Shown: positions 21,601-34,461, counted from the first letter of the stretch. The stretch is 64,000 nt of DNA from Alisma plantago-aquatica (GCA_963693085.1 OY856411.1:1346157050-1346221049), one strand, 5' to 3'. Numbers and translations are program-made. Notes: generated from the letters alone by a model not told the origin.

Positions 21601-23659
21601 TTTGTCCCCAAAATTCAAAAACATCCTCAAAAAGTTGGGACTATTCAACCTAAGTCATATCCTCAAGTATTGTAACATCTTTAGTTATAAAAAGTAAAAT
21701 TTATGTCCTCAACATCTTGATTCCATCATAAACTTGCATTTATCAATATAGAGGTCAAAGATCAAAATTCACCAATTGAGTTCACTCTCAAGTCATGTCT
21801 CCATACTGAGAGAAAATTGAGATCGAGAGTTGAGATTATATATCATGAATTAAATAGGTCATGTATTATCAATTTAATGATTCAAGAGTCAAGATTCAAA
21901 TATTAATATTTTGGGTTTCAAACATGCAAGTCTTGGGTTTTAATTCCTATTCCAACTATCAGTGTGGTCATTCACCCATATCAACAATCTAGCAACATTT
22001 TCAAGATTTCAATATCAATTTCTTTTACAAGTATATTCAAGGTGGGTGAATGATTTCATTCCATATCTAGGTCATTTTATGAAATTGACCCTATACATAT
22101 TTTTAATATCACCTTCCTCAAAAATACAAACCAGTCAAGATCTCGAAATTTTGAGTCAAAGATTACAACAATGGATGGTCTATTTATAGGTCAACATGAT
22201 CAAGTCAAAATTATAAATTTTGAGGATTGGGAGTTAAAATTCAAATCATAAATGAATTTTCAAATACAAAGAGAAGTTATAAATCATAGAATAGAAAGCC
22301 AAAATGGTATCAGATTTTCATTTCTCAAAATATAGTGAGTACAAGATTTTTTTTTCAAAAAAGTTACAAAGAGTTACATAATCACCATATCAAAATATAG
22401 ATCTAGTGGTGACTTACAATGGTTGCGATTGCACATGTCATCTTTTGAAATTTGAACTTCTATCGTTGTCTCTATCTCCATGACTAAAGACTTGGATGTA
22501 GGGGTAAAGGCAGTCATGGTGACTTGGACTCCTCCAAGAATTATTGATGTTGTGTATCTCACCCAGTTGGTCATAGAATCCATTAGTAACTTGTTTTGCA
22601 CTTCCCAAGCATCATCCCTATTATCATCATTGATCCTAGGTCTTTTTCCATTGTCTATATCATCCTTGATTTTGGGAATTTCCTTTTCAGTCTTCCTTTT
22701 ATCAATCTCTACTTCCTAATCCTTATTGGTTCTAGAGGATCTTGCTTTCTGGCTATGAGTTTATGGGGCCTTCTGCAAGGTACATCCATTTGTGAGTATG
22801 TAGGTCGAGTTTGAGAGTATATCAGATTATAAGATTTTCATGGATTCCAAATTATTTCATAACTTTGTTGATTCTCATACTACTCAAAAATAGAGAGAGA
22901 GTCATTTTGTATTGTAGTCCTTCTTCATGACTTTGTGAGTCATTAAGATTAATAATTTGATGACATAATCATGATGTGTATCAAAACAATATGGTAAGAG
23001 TTCCTTAACTATGTTTTGAGGTTAGTCAATAATAGGGCAACATGGTCTTAATCAAATAGTGACCTTATCAACAATAAGGTATAAGGAATAAGTCATCCTT
23101 ATTTCACCATATCATAATTTGTATCATTTACCTCAAACATAGGAACATATAGTCAAGTTTTAACTAAATTGAGTTTGCAAGATATTAGGGGTCATATGCA
23201 AGTATTTTATTTCGAATTTAATTGATCAAAATTGAGTATTCAAATTAAGGTTCAACCATGGTATCATCTTTCAAAATTTTCTAGTGACATTCGTTTTTCT
23301 CGTACATAAGCTACCCAAAATCAAGACATCATGTGGCAAAAGGTCACAAGAGAAGGACCACATGAGGAAATGAGAATACTACCTACTCTTCATCTACATG
23401 GATGGCCTGGGTAGTTCTTAAAGAAGAGATGAGATGCTAGAAGACCCTCTAGGGTTTCACAAGAGAACCTTTAGGTCCAGTTCTGGATCAATTAAGGCCA
23501 GGTAGAGCGGGGGATCTCAACCAGCGTGAACATGTATAGGATAAATTATGCCAAGGCCCCAAGCGTAGACACATCAATTTTCACCATTATGGAGTTTAGA
23601 GTTTCTCGAGTTTAAGAGACTCGAGAAATTATTTACTTAAAGAATATGAGAGTGTGTAT
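21601..23659 (-). other. Internal region, no intact gene
   Basis: No conserved retroviral domain was found in either strand. A short minus-strand frame from about 22789 (MDVPCRRPHKLIARK) sits roughly where gag should start and resembles the basic N termini of gypsy gag, but similarity is weak and the frame closes soon after. Confidence 0.45.
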
Positions 23660-23673
23660 GCTCTGATACCAAC
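23660..23673 (-). other. Primer binding site, tRNA-Met
   Basis: On the minus strand GTTGGTATCAGAGC directly follows the LTR end at 23674. Confidence 0.85.
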
Positions 23674-25592
23674 TATCAAGAACCATTCTTACCCCAATCC
23701 CAATCCTACTTCCTAGAAATAGTAAAAGGATTCAAGTGCCCACCCCTGAGTGGGTTGATAGGATCTAACACATTGGCATATACAGTAAGAAATAATAAAT
23801 CAAAAGTGGGATATTTAAAGAACAAGCTAACCCAATATACGAGATATAGCTGATTTATCCTTGTCATTAGAGTATGTGGAGTGTGAAAGTGATCTTAGTT
23901 AGTGATCCATCTATATTTCCTAAAATCAAGAAAATCGAGACACAATCATGCAATTGCATGGTACGCTATCAAAATCAAGTAAAACGGTTTATAGCAAAAG
24001 AGTATACTTGGAAAGATTTATATTCAAAAGTATAACAAGCAATTTCCAATACCAAAAGTTATTTGACAAGTTGTGTATTTCAAACAATTTGATTTTTATT
24101 ACGAGTTCCCATTATGCCATAATTGAGAAGCATGCTTATATATTTTGTGACTTTGTCACCCCAACATGATGGGGGAGGTCACCAGGTTCTTTGTCTCCAT
24201 ATAAGGTAGGAGGCCAACATACAAGTCCACCTCCAAATGAGGGTTTGCTTGCACTCAATATCAACATTATCAACACCATCATCATTATCAATATATGGGC
24301 AGTCATAATGAGAAATATCATTTATGTTCTCATGTTTTTCTCAAAATATAATATAGGATTAATGGAAGACTAATCTATAAGGAATAATAGCTCAAACAAG
24401 TATATAGCCAAGTATAGGATCAAGAGATACATAAAAAGTATCTTCAATACAACCAAAGAGGAGATATAATAGTGTACCTTTCACTGAAGATTTTGAGTAC
24501 ATATCAACAAGTGATAGGTTGACCCTTCGAGTTAGATCCTAAAACACAATGTTTGGATCAAGGGTCAAGATCATGATATTTGAAAATTGCATTTCAATAA
24601 TTGAGATTAGGGTTAACACATGTACCTAAAATAGGTTTAGGAGGAAGAGATGTTGATGGAGGTGTAAAGGCTACCGTTCGGCTCTATCGTGACCCCGCGA
24701 GGGTGATGGAGTCCTTGATTAGGAGTGAGGGGGAGGGGAAAGCAAACGTACAAACGGGGTTGTGCAGAGACGCCACCCAAGTAGTAGGAGATCAGTGAGG
24801 GATTTAGGGGCATTTGAGGCCAAGAAAAAGAGCAAGAGGGATCATTCTAGCTTTTTGGAGCGGTCATGATCTTAGGAGGTCCATTTTTATATCATCGAGG
24901 GGGGATAGATTTAGGGTTTCCAGTAGTTAAAGGTTCATGGAGGTGGCCAAGGGAGATCTTTGATCTGCTTCTCAAAACAAGCCAATTTGAGGGGGAAAGA
25001 GGACCAACTAAGTTCGGATTGGTGGGGTGAGCGTTCACATTTATTTGATTTTCAAAATAGAGTCTAAACGAGTCAATTTCACTTTGGTCATTCGGTCCCC
25101 CCCACTATTAATTAGAGGAGGTAGGGGATGACATGTTGACCACTGGATCAGGGTAGTGATCCATGGTTGGTTGATCCAAGAGTCGAGGTCCATCCCTTGC
25201 CTAAGGTCATGGATTGATGACCTAGAAAAGGTCAAAAAAGGAAAATAAAAAGGGATTTTGCGCACAAAACATCCAAAATTTATAGAAAATAGTAGGAATG
25301 TCCAAATGATATGAAATTTGGATTATAACTTAAAAAATATGTGGAGAATGAGAAAAAGTTTGAGAACCAAAAGATGCAGTTTGATTGAACAATTTGATTC
25401 TTTGGACAAAGTTATGAATGAATCCAATTTGTGATGTTATTTTGTGTATAAAGTTCACATTGATCACCATATTTTGAATTTGAGTCTCAACATTTCTTAT
25501 GAAGCCAAGAAAAATGATTTGGGACCATGAGTTAGTATATGAGGTCAAAAGAGTAATTATTTCATTATTATGCTAAAATCCACTTTGTCACA
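23674..25592 (-). repeat. 5' LTR of the minus-strand non-autonomous element
   Basis: Direct-repeat partner of 19658-21577. Its plus-strand left edge reads TATCAAGAACC where the partner has TGTCACAGAACC, so the terminal TG became TA. The right edge ends TGTCACA and is followed by the CACAT duplication at 25593-25597. Confidence 0.88.
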
Positions 25593-26984
25593 CACATCTC
25601 TTTCCTTTTTGCTCATGCGATCTGACCATTCCCTCAACATCAAACAACTCTCCTATTTTCCTCTTCCTCTAACATTTTCACAAATTGAACCCAGTTTCAT
25701 GGTGTTTCCTTTGTAGAGCCCTCTCTCCCTCATCCCTCCACCTTTTTATGAGATTTCTTTGCCAGTAGATTGGTGATGCTTTCCCATTTCTTGAAAGCCC
25801 TAACTCACCTCTCGTCATGCGCTGTGGAAAAATCACATGTCATTAATGTTTTTCCCAGGTTCTTCCCAATCATTTTACCCTATAGGTCGACCTTGAGGTC
25901 TTTGCTAGCATTTACCACTATGGATCCTCAAGCCCCTCCGACCACAAAAATGGTTATTTTAGTTTTGCCTTGCCTCCTTGATCATTTGCCGAGATTTATG
26001 GATGTATTTCTGATCTGTCCCTATGGTTTTGACTTTGAGTTCATCTCTTTGTACCACATGTTCTCGTAAGGAATTTGAGATTCATATATGTTATTGTAGC
26101 ACTACGGTTGTTACTTTGGCCTCTCTGGATCTTCACAGGTTTATCCACATATAATCCCCTCACAAATTCTATGAGCTCTAGAATCAGGTTCTTCTGTGTC
26201 TTTAGAAGCCATGTATAAACCATAGGGTTAGTGTTCTAGTGCATGCTATGGCATGTATTTGGGCTCAATGGCTCCATTGGGAAGTAAGGAGGCTTACAGC
26301 AATCATAGTTTCTATGGATCAGTCAAGAACATTGTTAGGGATCATAGCAGAAGCTCCTATCGAACTGGTCATGATCCATTGCTTGAAGGGAGAACAAAAT
26401 AGTTTAGGATATGATCATAGTGCCCTGTCATCTTAATCAAATAATTATCCTCACACAGGCGATATAAAGATTCCATGTTTGTTTTAACTCTTCTGACGTG
26501 CAATTCTTGGCTGTGATTAATGACAAGTTTGCCCTGATGTTCCTAATTTAATGTAACACATGTCCTTAGTTTATCTACGTTTATGCCTTCTATTCACATC
26601 CACCGATTTTTGGGTTTAATCTTTGTCACAACATAGTTTTCTGCTCCCTGATTGGTCAATGTAGTAATATCCATAAAAATTACATACGACCTCATAAAAA
26701 TTATCAAAAATACATTTTGGAAAGGATTTTTCATGAGGAACTCGAATTTACAAGTTTTAGAGTATGTTTTATCTTCAAAAAAAGCCTAGTCTTATAAAAA
26801 GTAATATAATCGTTTCATTTTATGGGTAAAATGCATATTAATATAAAAAGTTTTATGAACAAGATAATTAAGGTCCTTCAACTCTAAGAATGTGAGTAGT
26901 GTTTTCTAAAACTAGGAAGAGAAGTAGGATCTCCTAGAAGAGAAAGGTAAGTGGTCCATACTAATTGAACCTAAGTATTACTTG
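25593..26984. other. Target duplication then unassigned sequence
   Basis: After CACAT (25593-25597) the interrupted host sequence resumes. It is T- and C-rich to about 26050 and holds no recognised gene. A plus frame at 26239-26436 is open but without clear homology. Confidence 0.35.
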
Positions 26985-26985
26985 G

Positions 26986-27203
26986 TTTTATGTATGTATG
27001 TATGTATGTATGCATGTATGTATGTATGTATGTATGTATGTATGTATGTATGTATGTATGTATGTATGTATGTTTGTATGTATGTATGTATGTATGTATG
27101 TATGTATGTATGTATGTATGTATGTATGTATGTATGTATGTATGTATGTATGTATGTATGTATGTATGTATGTATGTATGTATGTATGTATGTATGTATG
27201 TAT
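26986..27203. repeat. (TGTA)n microsatellite, left of LINE
   Basis: About 54 tetranucleotide units with single variants (a C near 27012, a T near 27073). It directly abuts the 3' end of the LINE. The long reading frames through it on both strands are artefacts of the repeat. Confidence 0.97.
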
Positions 27204-27309
27204 CGGAATCAGGTAAATATATTCCGACGTCCCCCCTAAAATTATAGGAGGTCGAAATTACATGTAGGCCCAACGCCATACATCCACCACGAGGTTACAA
27301 CTCACACAA

Positions 27310-30300
27310 CTATTTAATTTGTAGTCTACGTCTAACACATTTACAAATTTTTACAGCAATATTGGTGGCATCCGTAGACTTTCCTTGATGTTTTCTAGCA
27401 TTTCTTTCCTCCCATACATGGTAGCAAAGTCCGGCAAGCAAGAGAATTTTCTTTTCATCACCCCCACATCTAGAAATCATACTTTTTGGATCAACCGAGA
27501 GTTGGATTTTTAATCTGAAATTATTGCATAAGTACTCCCATATTTCCTTTGTGAAGGTACACTCTCCCATAAGATGGTTGTGGCTCTCCTCTCCTTCCTC
27601 ACATAGCAGGCAAATAGTAGATATATCATACTTCCATCCCTTTATTCTATCAAGAGTAGCAAGAACATTATGCAGAAATTTGTAAACGCACATGCTCCAC
27701 TTAGGCACATATCTGCCTACCCATATATGTTCTCCCACAGGGTCCCTTTCTCCTTTTGCCCGTGTCACCTCCCATATGCATATCTTTTTATCTTTGAGAT
27801 GCCATCCTCCTTGGTTATTAACAATAAACAAGTGCTTGATTTGTGGCCAAGTTTCTCTCATGACATTAATTGTTCTTGAGTATCCTTCTCTTATTTTTGG
27901 TGTAAAGTCCAGCCCTCTAGGATAACTGTCTCTCATCCATTTTCCCCACATGGAAACACCTTCTTGAAAAGCAATGACTCTTCTCATTGTGCCCCATTTA
28001 GCGATGTCCTTGGGAGTCTTCAAGTTCAGCCCGCCTTCATTAATGGGAAGCGCCAACCTAGGGTACCTCATTGGGTGGTGATCACTGCCCCACAGGAAAT
28101 TTGCCATCTTCATTTCAATCCTATCCAAAACAGATCCAGGCATCTCTCCTTGTTGCACCCAAAAGATAAGAACACCTTCTATGGCTGCATTTATCAGTGT
28201 TCTGCGTCCTGCCATTGATGTTCTCTGTGTTGGCCATCTGTTTATCATTTCCTCCACTCTATCAATACACTCTATGAAGTCTTTCACATGTAGGTTACCC
28301 CCAGCCAGCAGAAATCCCAGATATTTTGTTGGGAATTCACCTTTCTCCACCCCCATCGCCTGTATGAGCCTATCTTCCATTTGGTAGCAATTTTTAGACA
28401 AGAAGATGTAGGTTTTTGTTGCATTAATACACAGCCCCGTTTGCAGCCCAAACCTTTCCAAAAGACCCTTGAGATTTTCTAGGTGTTGCTGTTTGGCTTC
28501 CACAAAAACCAATACATCATCAGCAAAAATTAGGTGTGTCATTACCTTCATGTCGTGCATTGTGTAAGGCTTTAACTCCTTTTGATTTTCAGCTTGTTGC
28601 ATCTTCCTTGTGAAGTACTCCATGACCATCACAAACAGTAGAGGGGATAAGGGGTCACCCTGGCGTAGTCCATTGCTACCTCTGAAGAGACCTGCAGAAG
28701 TGCCATTAACCAGAATAGAGTAGCTAGTTGTCCCAACACACTGTTTCAGCCAACCAATCCACTGATCACTGAATCCCATTTGTTGCATGATCCACCATAA
28801 CTTCTCCCATCTGACACTGTCATAGGCTTTAGATACATCAAGCTTTAGACAGGCCTTCCTGCTACCTCGCATAACATTGAAATCCAGGAGGAACTCACCA
28901 GCCAGAAGAGCACAATCACTGATACTTCTCCCTATCACAAAAGCTCCTTGATTGCCAAAAATTAGATAAGGAAGGACCAGCTTCAACCGGGCAGCCAATA
29001 TTTTTGCAAGAATTTTATATTGAACCGAACAGCAAGCAATTGGGCAGAAATCAGCAAGAGAGGAGGTGATTTTCTTTTTTGGAATTAAAACCAGAAATGA
29101 GTGATTAACATGTCGCACCATGTTCCCTCCTTCCATAAACCAGTTCACATAAGCAAGCAAATCTTCCTTGATAATTTCCCATGTCTTCTTGAAAAAGAAA
29201 GCATTAAAACCATCTCGTCCAGGTGACTTGTTGCTGCCAATACTCCAGAGAGTGTCCTTCACCTCCTGTTTATTAGTTCCTCTAGTGAGGATGTTATTGT
29301 GGGTGCTTGTGAGCTTATACTTCCAGTCAACTACCTCATCTTCATGAATGTCATTATGAAATTTCTTGTTATATAACGAAATGTAGAAATCAATAGCTTG
29401 TTCCTCCAAATCTTCATGTTTGTTGACTACCACCCCATCTGCATTAACAAGTTCAGAAATGATATTACCTGCCTCTCTTCTCCTCACTGCCGTGTGATAG
29501 AATTTTGTGTTGCGGTCCCCATCTTCCATCCATTTTTCTTTACTTCTTTGCCAGTAGAATTTTTCCTCTGCCTTTTTTAGATCTTCGAGTATCATCTTTA
29601 GCTCCCTATCCTTCTCAATCAGCTCAGGATTTAACGGATCAGCCAGCAATTTTTCCCTAATCCCCTTGCATTCCCTTTTAGTCTCTATCAGTAGATTTGG
29701 AATGTTTACCTCCTCTTTTGCCCATTTCTTGAGGGACAACTTAGTATGCATCAGTTTTTTAGTGAACACGAACATAGGATTGCCAATCACCTGTGTATCC
29801 CAGCTTTGTTTAATGACTTCTTCAAATCCTTTCCAATCGGCCCAATAATTCAAAAATCTGAAGGGTTTCCTTTTCTTCTTTTTCTCTGTGATCTAAACTG
29901 AGATAGGAGCATGGTCACTAATTTCAGACCCACCATCCTTCACCTGCACATTAGGAAAAAATTTCAGCCACTCATCATTCACCAGGGCCCTATCAAGCTT
30001 GCTTATTATCCTGTACTCTGGAGCTCTTTCATTGTTCCATGTAAACAAGTCACCGCCCACCATAGGTAACTCATATAAGCCAGTCTTATCAATAGTTTGG
30101 TTGAAAGAATCTACCTCAGTTGTGGTGGCAAGTCTCTTGCCTCTTTTTTCCCCTTGTAGCTGTACTATGTTGAAATCACCAATGACCAACCATGGACACG
30201 TCACCTGTTTCGAAAGCATGATCAAGTCTCTCCATAAATCAATCCTTGCTCTGCCATCATTATGACCATAGACAGCTGTCATCCACATATGAAGTCCTCC

Positions 30301-30591
30301 ATTATTCCTACACTCAATCGTGACATGTTGATCTGACATTTGTATCACTGACACCTGCCAGGCATTAGGTTTCCATGCCACACAGACTCTAGCAACACCT
30401 CCACAATCTACATTAGACACGTGGTGCCATCCTTGAGGAAAAAGGTATTTGATGCTATTACTGTTGTTTGTCTTTATTTTAGTTTCTACCAAAGCAACTA
30501 ACGAGTGTTCATTGGATGCAATCGACTCACGAACTTCCTTCTTCTTGTTCCTGTCGCACCCACCCTTTATGTTCCAAAGTAACATAGACAT
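27310..30591 (-). pseudogene. LINE ORF2: endonuclease, reverse transcriptase, zf-RVT
   Basis: One frame from ATG at 30591 to the stop at 27310, about 1,093 codons, with a single internal TAG at 29895-29893. The endonuclease (residues 1-232) keeps its AP-endonuclease motifs: LLWNIKGG, VETK, VYGHN, IGDFN, KLDRAL and SDHAP. The RT has NKSPGRDGF, KLDVSKAYDSV, GLRQGDPLSP and the catalytic HLIFADDVLVF near 28520. A C-terminal zf-RVT segment (ICLLCEEGEESHNHLMGEC) follows; no RNase H is present. ORF2 nicks target DNA and reverse-transcribes the LINE RNA there. The TAG falls between endonuclease and RT, so a full protein needs readthrough. The start lies one base after the ORF1 stop. Confidence 0.95.
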
Positions 30592-30592
30592 G

Positions 30593-32029
30593 TTAAGTGT
30601 TTTTGGTGGATCTTGTTCGCCTGCTAGGCTCCTTCCTGTTATCCTTCTTCTTTGCTCCTTTCTCCTTCACGATTTCCCCTTCTTCTTTATCCGAATCGGA
30701 GAGCGCTCCAAAGCTATTAGTGGTGTTGAGGATTGACCCCACTCCTTGGGATTTTGGGATGCCTATTCGACGTGCCCCAGATCTACTGGATGCAGGTGTA
30801 AAACCACCATCAGCTCCACCCTCCCCTTTCTCATTTGTTGCATCGGGAGCCTTTCCATCTGTGTTGCCCAGACCTCCATTATCCACCACTGCTGAAGCGC
30901 CAACCCGATGGGTGCGTGCTCCATTCTCAGTATTAACAGGTCCATTCGTCGTGGGAATACTTTTCTCCTTTTCCTTCTCCTGAGCAACGTACTGTTGCTA
31001 TCCCTGGACTGTTTTCTCTTCCTCCATTCCTGTTATTGGCACGCTGCTAGAGGAGGGAGTGTCCTTCATCTTTGTTGTTGTGTTGGTCTGTCTCTAGACC
31101 TTCTTCATTTCTGTCTTCTTGTCTTGCTCGCCACATTGGCTAGTAGTATGGCCGAACGCACGGCATTTGTTGCAGTTGACTGGAATATGATCGTAATCTA
31201 CCTCCACCAGTATAGGATCACGCCCATGAACGTTGAGCCACACCGTCTTCGGCTTCAGCCCTTCGACCTGCAACTCAACAAGCACCCGTGCTTCCTCTCC
31301 TTCCAGTGACTTCTCGTCAATGTGGAGGACATGTTTGGCTCCGGCTGCGATGGTTCCCGCCGCTTTCCTCGTCCATGTCCTTCCAAATGGTCTCAGTGAG
31401 ATCCAAGTAGGAATCGTAGCAAAGGATTCTTTTCTCAGTTCGTCACCATGGCTGTAATGTTTGTCTATCACAACCTGTTGATCAAACCACCTCGGCCCCA
31501 TGGCCAAGGCTGCTTGTTTGTCCGCCGCCGTTGAGAATCTAACCAAGAAGACCCCGTTCTCCCTGGACAGCAGATCAAAAGCACCCTTCGGCTTCCATGT
31601 CTGTTTCACCCAGGCTTGCAGATGAGGGAAATAAGGTTGTTTCCCCAGCGTATACACCATGATGGTGAATTCCCAAATATTTTTCATCCATTCAAACTCT
31701 TCACTGTCCAGCACCACATGGACCTCGTCGCCCTCAACCCTAGGTTGCGGGAACGACAGGTATTCCTTCAGGGAGCTTGCCGGCTGTTTTAGGACTTCAC
31801 TCCAAGCGATCGTCTTCCGTCCAACTCCCTTCACAGGTTCAGCGGCCGCCGACTCTTCCCTGGACGGCCCAGCAGTCGTTCCCGCATCGTTAGGACTGGG
31901 CGCCACCATTACTTGCGTAGGATTCCCGCACGCAGAGGATTCAGCAGGTGGATGGTTGGATTGTGGGATTTGTGTGGATTGGTGGAGGGGGTGGACATCG
32001 CCGACCTGGGTGGTCAGAAGCGTTGGCAT
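30593..32029 (-). pseudogene. LINE ORF1: DUF4283 and CCHC RNA-binding protein
   Basis: One frame from ATG at 32029 to TAA at 30595-30593, with two internal TAG codons at 31096-31094 and 31000-30998. The N-terminal third is Ser/Pro-rich. The middle is a DUF4283 domain (YLSFPQPRVEGDEVHVVLD through GRTWTRKAAGTIAAG). A CCHC knuckle follows (CNKCRAFGHTTSQC). The C terminus is acidic and basic, with FGALSDSDKEEGEI, a usual ORF1 tail. ORF1 coats the LINE RNA. Without the TAGs it would be about 478 residues. Both stops could come from CAG; they lie after the RNA-binding core, leaving a 311-residue open N-terminal part. Confidence 0.92.
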
Positions 32030-32083
32030 CGCACGCCCTAGGCCGGCGATCGGGATCGCCCAGGATCGCCCAGAACGACGCGC
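32030..32083 (-). other. LINE 5' UTR
   Basis: A short GC-rich leader upstream of the ORF1 ATG, with a repeated GGGCGATCC motif, ending abruptly at the tetranucleotide tract. The GC-rich start supports a nearly full-length 5' end. Confidence 0.6.
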
Positions 32084-32180
32084 TTGTATGTATGTATGTA
32101 TGCATGTATGTATGTATGTATGTATGTATGTATGTATGTATGTATGTGTGTGTGTGTATTGATGTATTTATGTATGTATC
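32084..32180. repeat. (TGTA)n microsatellite, right of LINE
   Basis: The same tetranucleotide as at 26986-27203, shorter and more degenerate at its right end (TGTGTG, then TATT). It begins immediately at the LINE 5' end. Confidence 0.93.
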
Positions 32181-32984
32181 TATGAAATACGATGAATGAT
32201 ATGAAGGTATTACCTATTATTTCAATTGTTTAAATTTAATGAATCTATAATGATTTAAATGGCATGTTTTATTGACAATGATCGTTATATTATATAGCAT
32301 GCAAATTAATAGTAAATGAAAAAAGTTAAGAAAGAGTTTATAAGAGAAAGAAAATGATAAAAGATAGCTTGTATAAGATCCTCAGTAAGAGGCTCCTCAA
32401 AGGAAAAAATAAGAGGCTATTCGATAATTAAGAGAATAGGCACCTCGGTTCAACCCAAGAGGCACATTGATGATAAGAGAAGAGACAGTTATGTGCAAAC
32501 CCAAGGGTTCTTATATAGGTCAAGATAAAAGAAATGGATTTAAAAGCAATTGTGTATCTTTTCAATTATTACAATCTAAAGTCTATTTTCAGTTTACATG
32601 TTTTTCCTTACTATATAATATGTCCAATTCCACTTACAAATTGTTTGATGCATGTCTGGGGGAGAGATGCATGTAGGTAAGGACAAAGTTTAGGAGGAAA
32701 AACCTATTTGATGTGGAAGGAATAACTTAAGGAATCTTTAGGAAGAAAACAACTGGTGGGGTACCACTATACTTTGTTTATATTCACTTGCATGTTTATG
32801 AGAAACATATCTTGTTAAAGTGTGAACCTTGTTAAGGATTTGAGCATGAGAATTTTTGTATTTATCTTGTGATGGTTTATGCAAACTCTATTTTGATCTA
32901 TGAATATCATATTTGTGACATCTCCCTTGAAGTGAATACAAATGTATGTGTTTTCTCTATGTTGTAACTGATATACAAGTGGGG
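32181..32984. other. Unassigned AT-rich sequence
   Basis: No domain, LTR edge or RNA gene recognised. Short open frames are not supported. Confidence 0.4.
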
Positions 32985-34461
32985 TGTTACAGAGGGGCAC
33001 TCTACATATATGAAATATGCATCTACTCACCTCATCCATACATAAGTAGTAAGAGAACTTATGTCTTGGTGAATCTTGACTTGGAAACCTCAATTAGACC
33101 ATCATTTATCAAGAATCCATCAATGTACCTCTTTATTCCAGCTTCATTTAGCTTGAAAAATCAACATGGGGTTAAGAAAAAAGGAGAAGACACTAGCGCT
33201 AGTGTTTCCTTTGCAAAATAGACTCAAAGAGAGAAGAGGATAGAAAACAAAGTAAAAATGGAGTTTTATGCAAACATAAACCTTAAAATGACAAAGAGGA
33301 ATGGTGATATGGTGCTCCTAAGCCAGAATTCATCGAAGAAGACTTTGTTTTGGCATCTTTTGCCAAGAATTTCCCCTAGATACTACCTCAGAGCTCTTTT
33401 AAATTGTAAAATGAAATGTGTGGAGTGAACAAAGGTGAAAAATGAAGCATGTAACTCATCTTCAACTAGACTTTAAGGTCCAATCCATGCCAATGGTATT
33501 TTTTTGACTGAAGATATTTCTCACTTCCCAATGGGGTCCATCTCTAAAAATAAAATGAAAAATAACAAACTAAAGTTGGAGAAAACTATGGGTTTAAGCC
33601 CAGATGAATGATAAAAAATCTAAAAATACTTATAGCATTTCTTAATGCATTAAAAATTAAAATAAAATCTAAAGGCAATGAATCCAATATGGAGTCCATC
33701 AATTTGGTCAAGTTCAACTCTTTATTTAGTAAAACTTGAAAGATTATCAAAGTTTCTATCCACCTGACATAGCCCTTGTTGAACCTGATCAAGTTCAATT
33801 GAATATGGTCATATTTAGGGCTAAATTAGGATCAAGACCCCAAAAATGTTTTTGACTTCAATCTAGACAAATCTTTTACCATTTAGTTTCATATTCAGCC
33901 AAAAAATTCCTACATGTATCAACCCAATCCAATTGGTTTGAATCCAACTGTGATGCCTTTTAACCAGATTGGGTTTAGGCCAACTCATACGTAGTCCATG
34001 CCCACTAGGCCTATGATCAAGGTCCATATTTGAATTATCATATAATCTTTCATATTTTCAAGATAAAAAATTTACTATTTACCATGCATTTCATAATCAA
34101 ATCAATTTATCTAGAACCTAACATACATAATTTAATATATTATCCATCCTCTTCTTACACACATACCACTTACATTCAATATTATGAGATTCAAAATATT
34201 CCATTCTATAATCATGTATTATATCATATTGTGAAGTAACAACAATTTTCAAAATATCACTCATTCTCATTTATTAATTGTATTTCTATTCCAAATATTA
34301 CGTGCTTCCATATATTTAGCCATATCATAATCATTTAATCAAGACTAGTTGTTATCAACTTATTCATATCCTAATTTAGGGTTTTAGATTAACTTGACAG
34401 AGAAGAAATGAAATCATGAATAACATATAGTGTTGAATTGACCTAGATATGGGTCGTTACA
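32985..34461 (-). repeat. Probable gypsy 3' LTR, minus
   Basis: The right edge is firm: on the minus strand a purine tract is followed by TGTAACGACCC at 34461, a typical gypsy LTR start. The left edge at 32985 (TGTTACAGAGG on plus) is a guess based on a terminal match. The partner LTR and pol would lie to the right, beyond the SIRE-like array inserted at 34529. Confidence 0.5.

Larger units (their letters stand above)
19658..25592 (-). mobile_element. Non-autonomous LTR retrotransposon (LARD-like), minus
   Basis: Two 1.92 kb direct repeats (19658-21577 and 23674-25592) flank only about 2.1 kb of internal DNA. Read on the minus strand, a tRNA-Met PBS follows the right repeat and a polypurine tract precedes the left one, so transcription runs right to left. 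No protease, RT or integrase is found. The tail GGGACAAAATTCC before the polypurine tract is the usual end of gypsy pol, so the element derives from a gypsy parent. A perfect 5-base CACAT duplication marks a genuine insertion. Confidence 0.88.
27204..32083 (-). mobile_element. L1-type LINE, near full length, minus
   Basis: A non-LTR retrotransposon of about 4.9 kb with ORF1 (DUF4283 plus CCHC knuckle) and ORF2 (endonuclease, reverse transcriptase, zf-RVT). The 5' end is GC-rich at about 32083. The 3' UTR is only about 105 bases and ends at the (TGTA)n tract rather than poly(A). The same tetranucleotide tract continues on the other side. Only three stop codons disturb the ORFs, all TAG, so it is the youngest large element in the window. 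Confidence 0.95.

Noticed and set aside
26239..26436. A weak resemblance to the RNase H tail of plant LINEs (HCLKGEQNS)
   Set aside because: Too short and without the catalytic residues; flanking frames give no support.
26965..27279. Long open frames of Met-Tyr-Val-Cys or His-Thr-Tyr-Ile repeats on both strands
   Set aside because: They are translations of the (TGTA)n microsatellite, which has no stops in several frames.
27670..30265. Several plus-strand frames of 60-95 codons across the LINE
   Set aside because: They are antisense shadows of the long ORF2 on the minus strand, which has clear domains.
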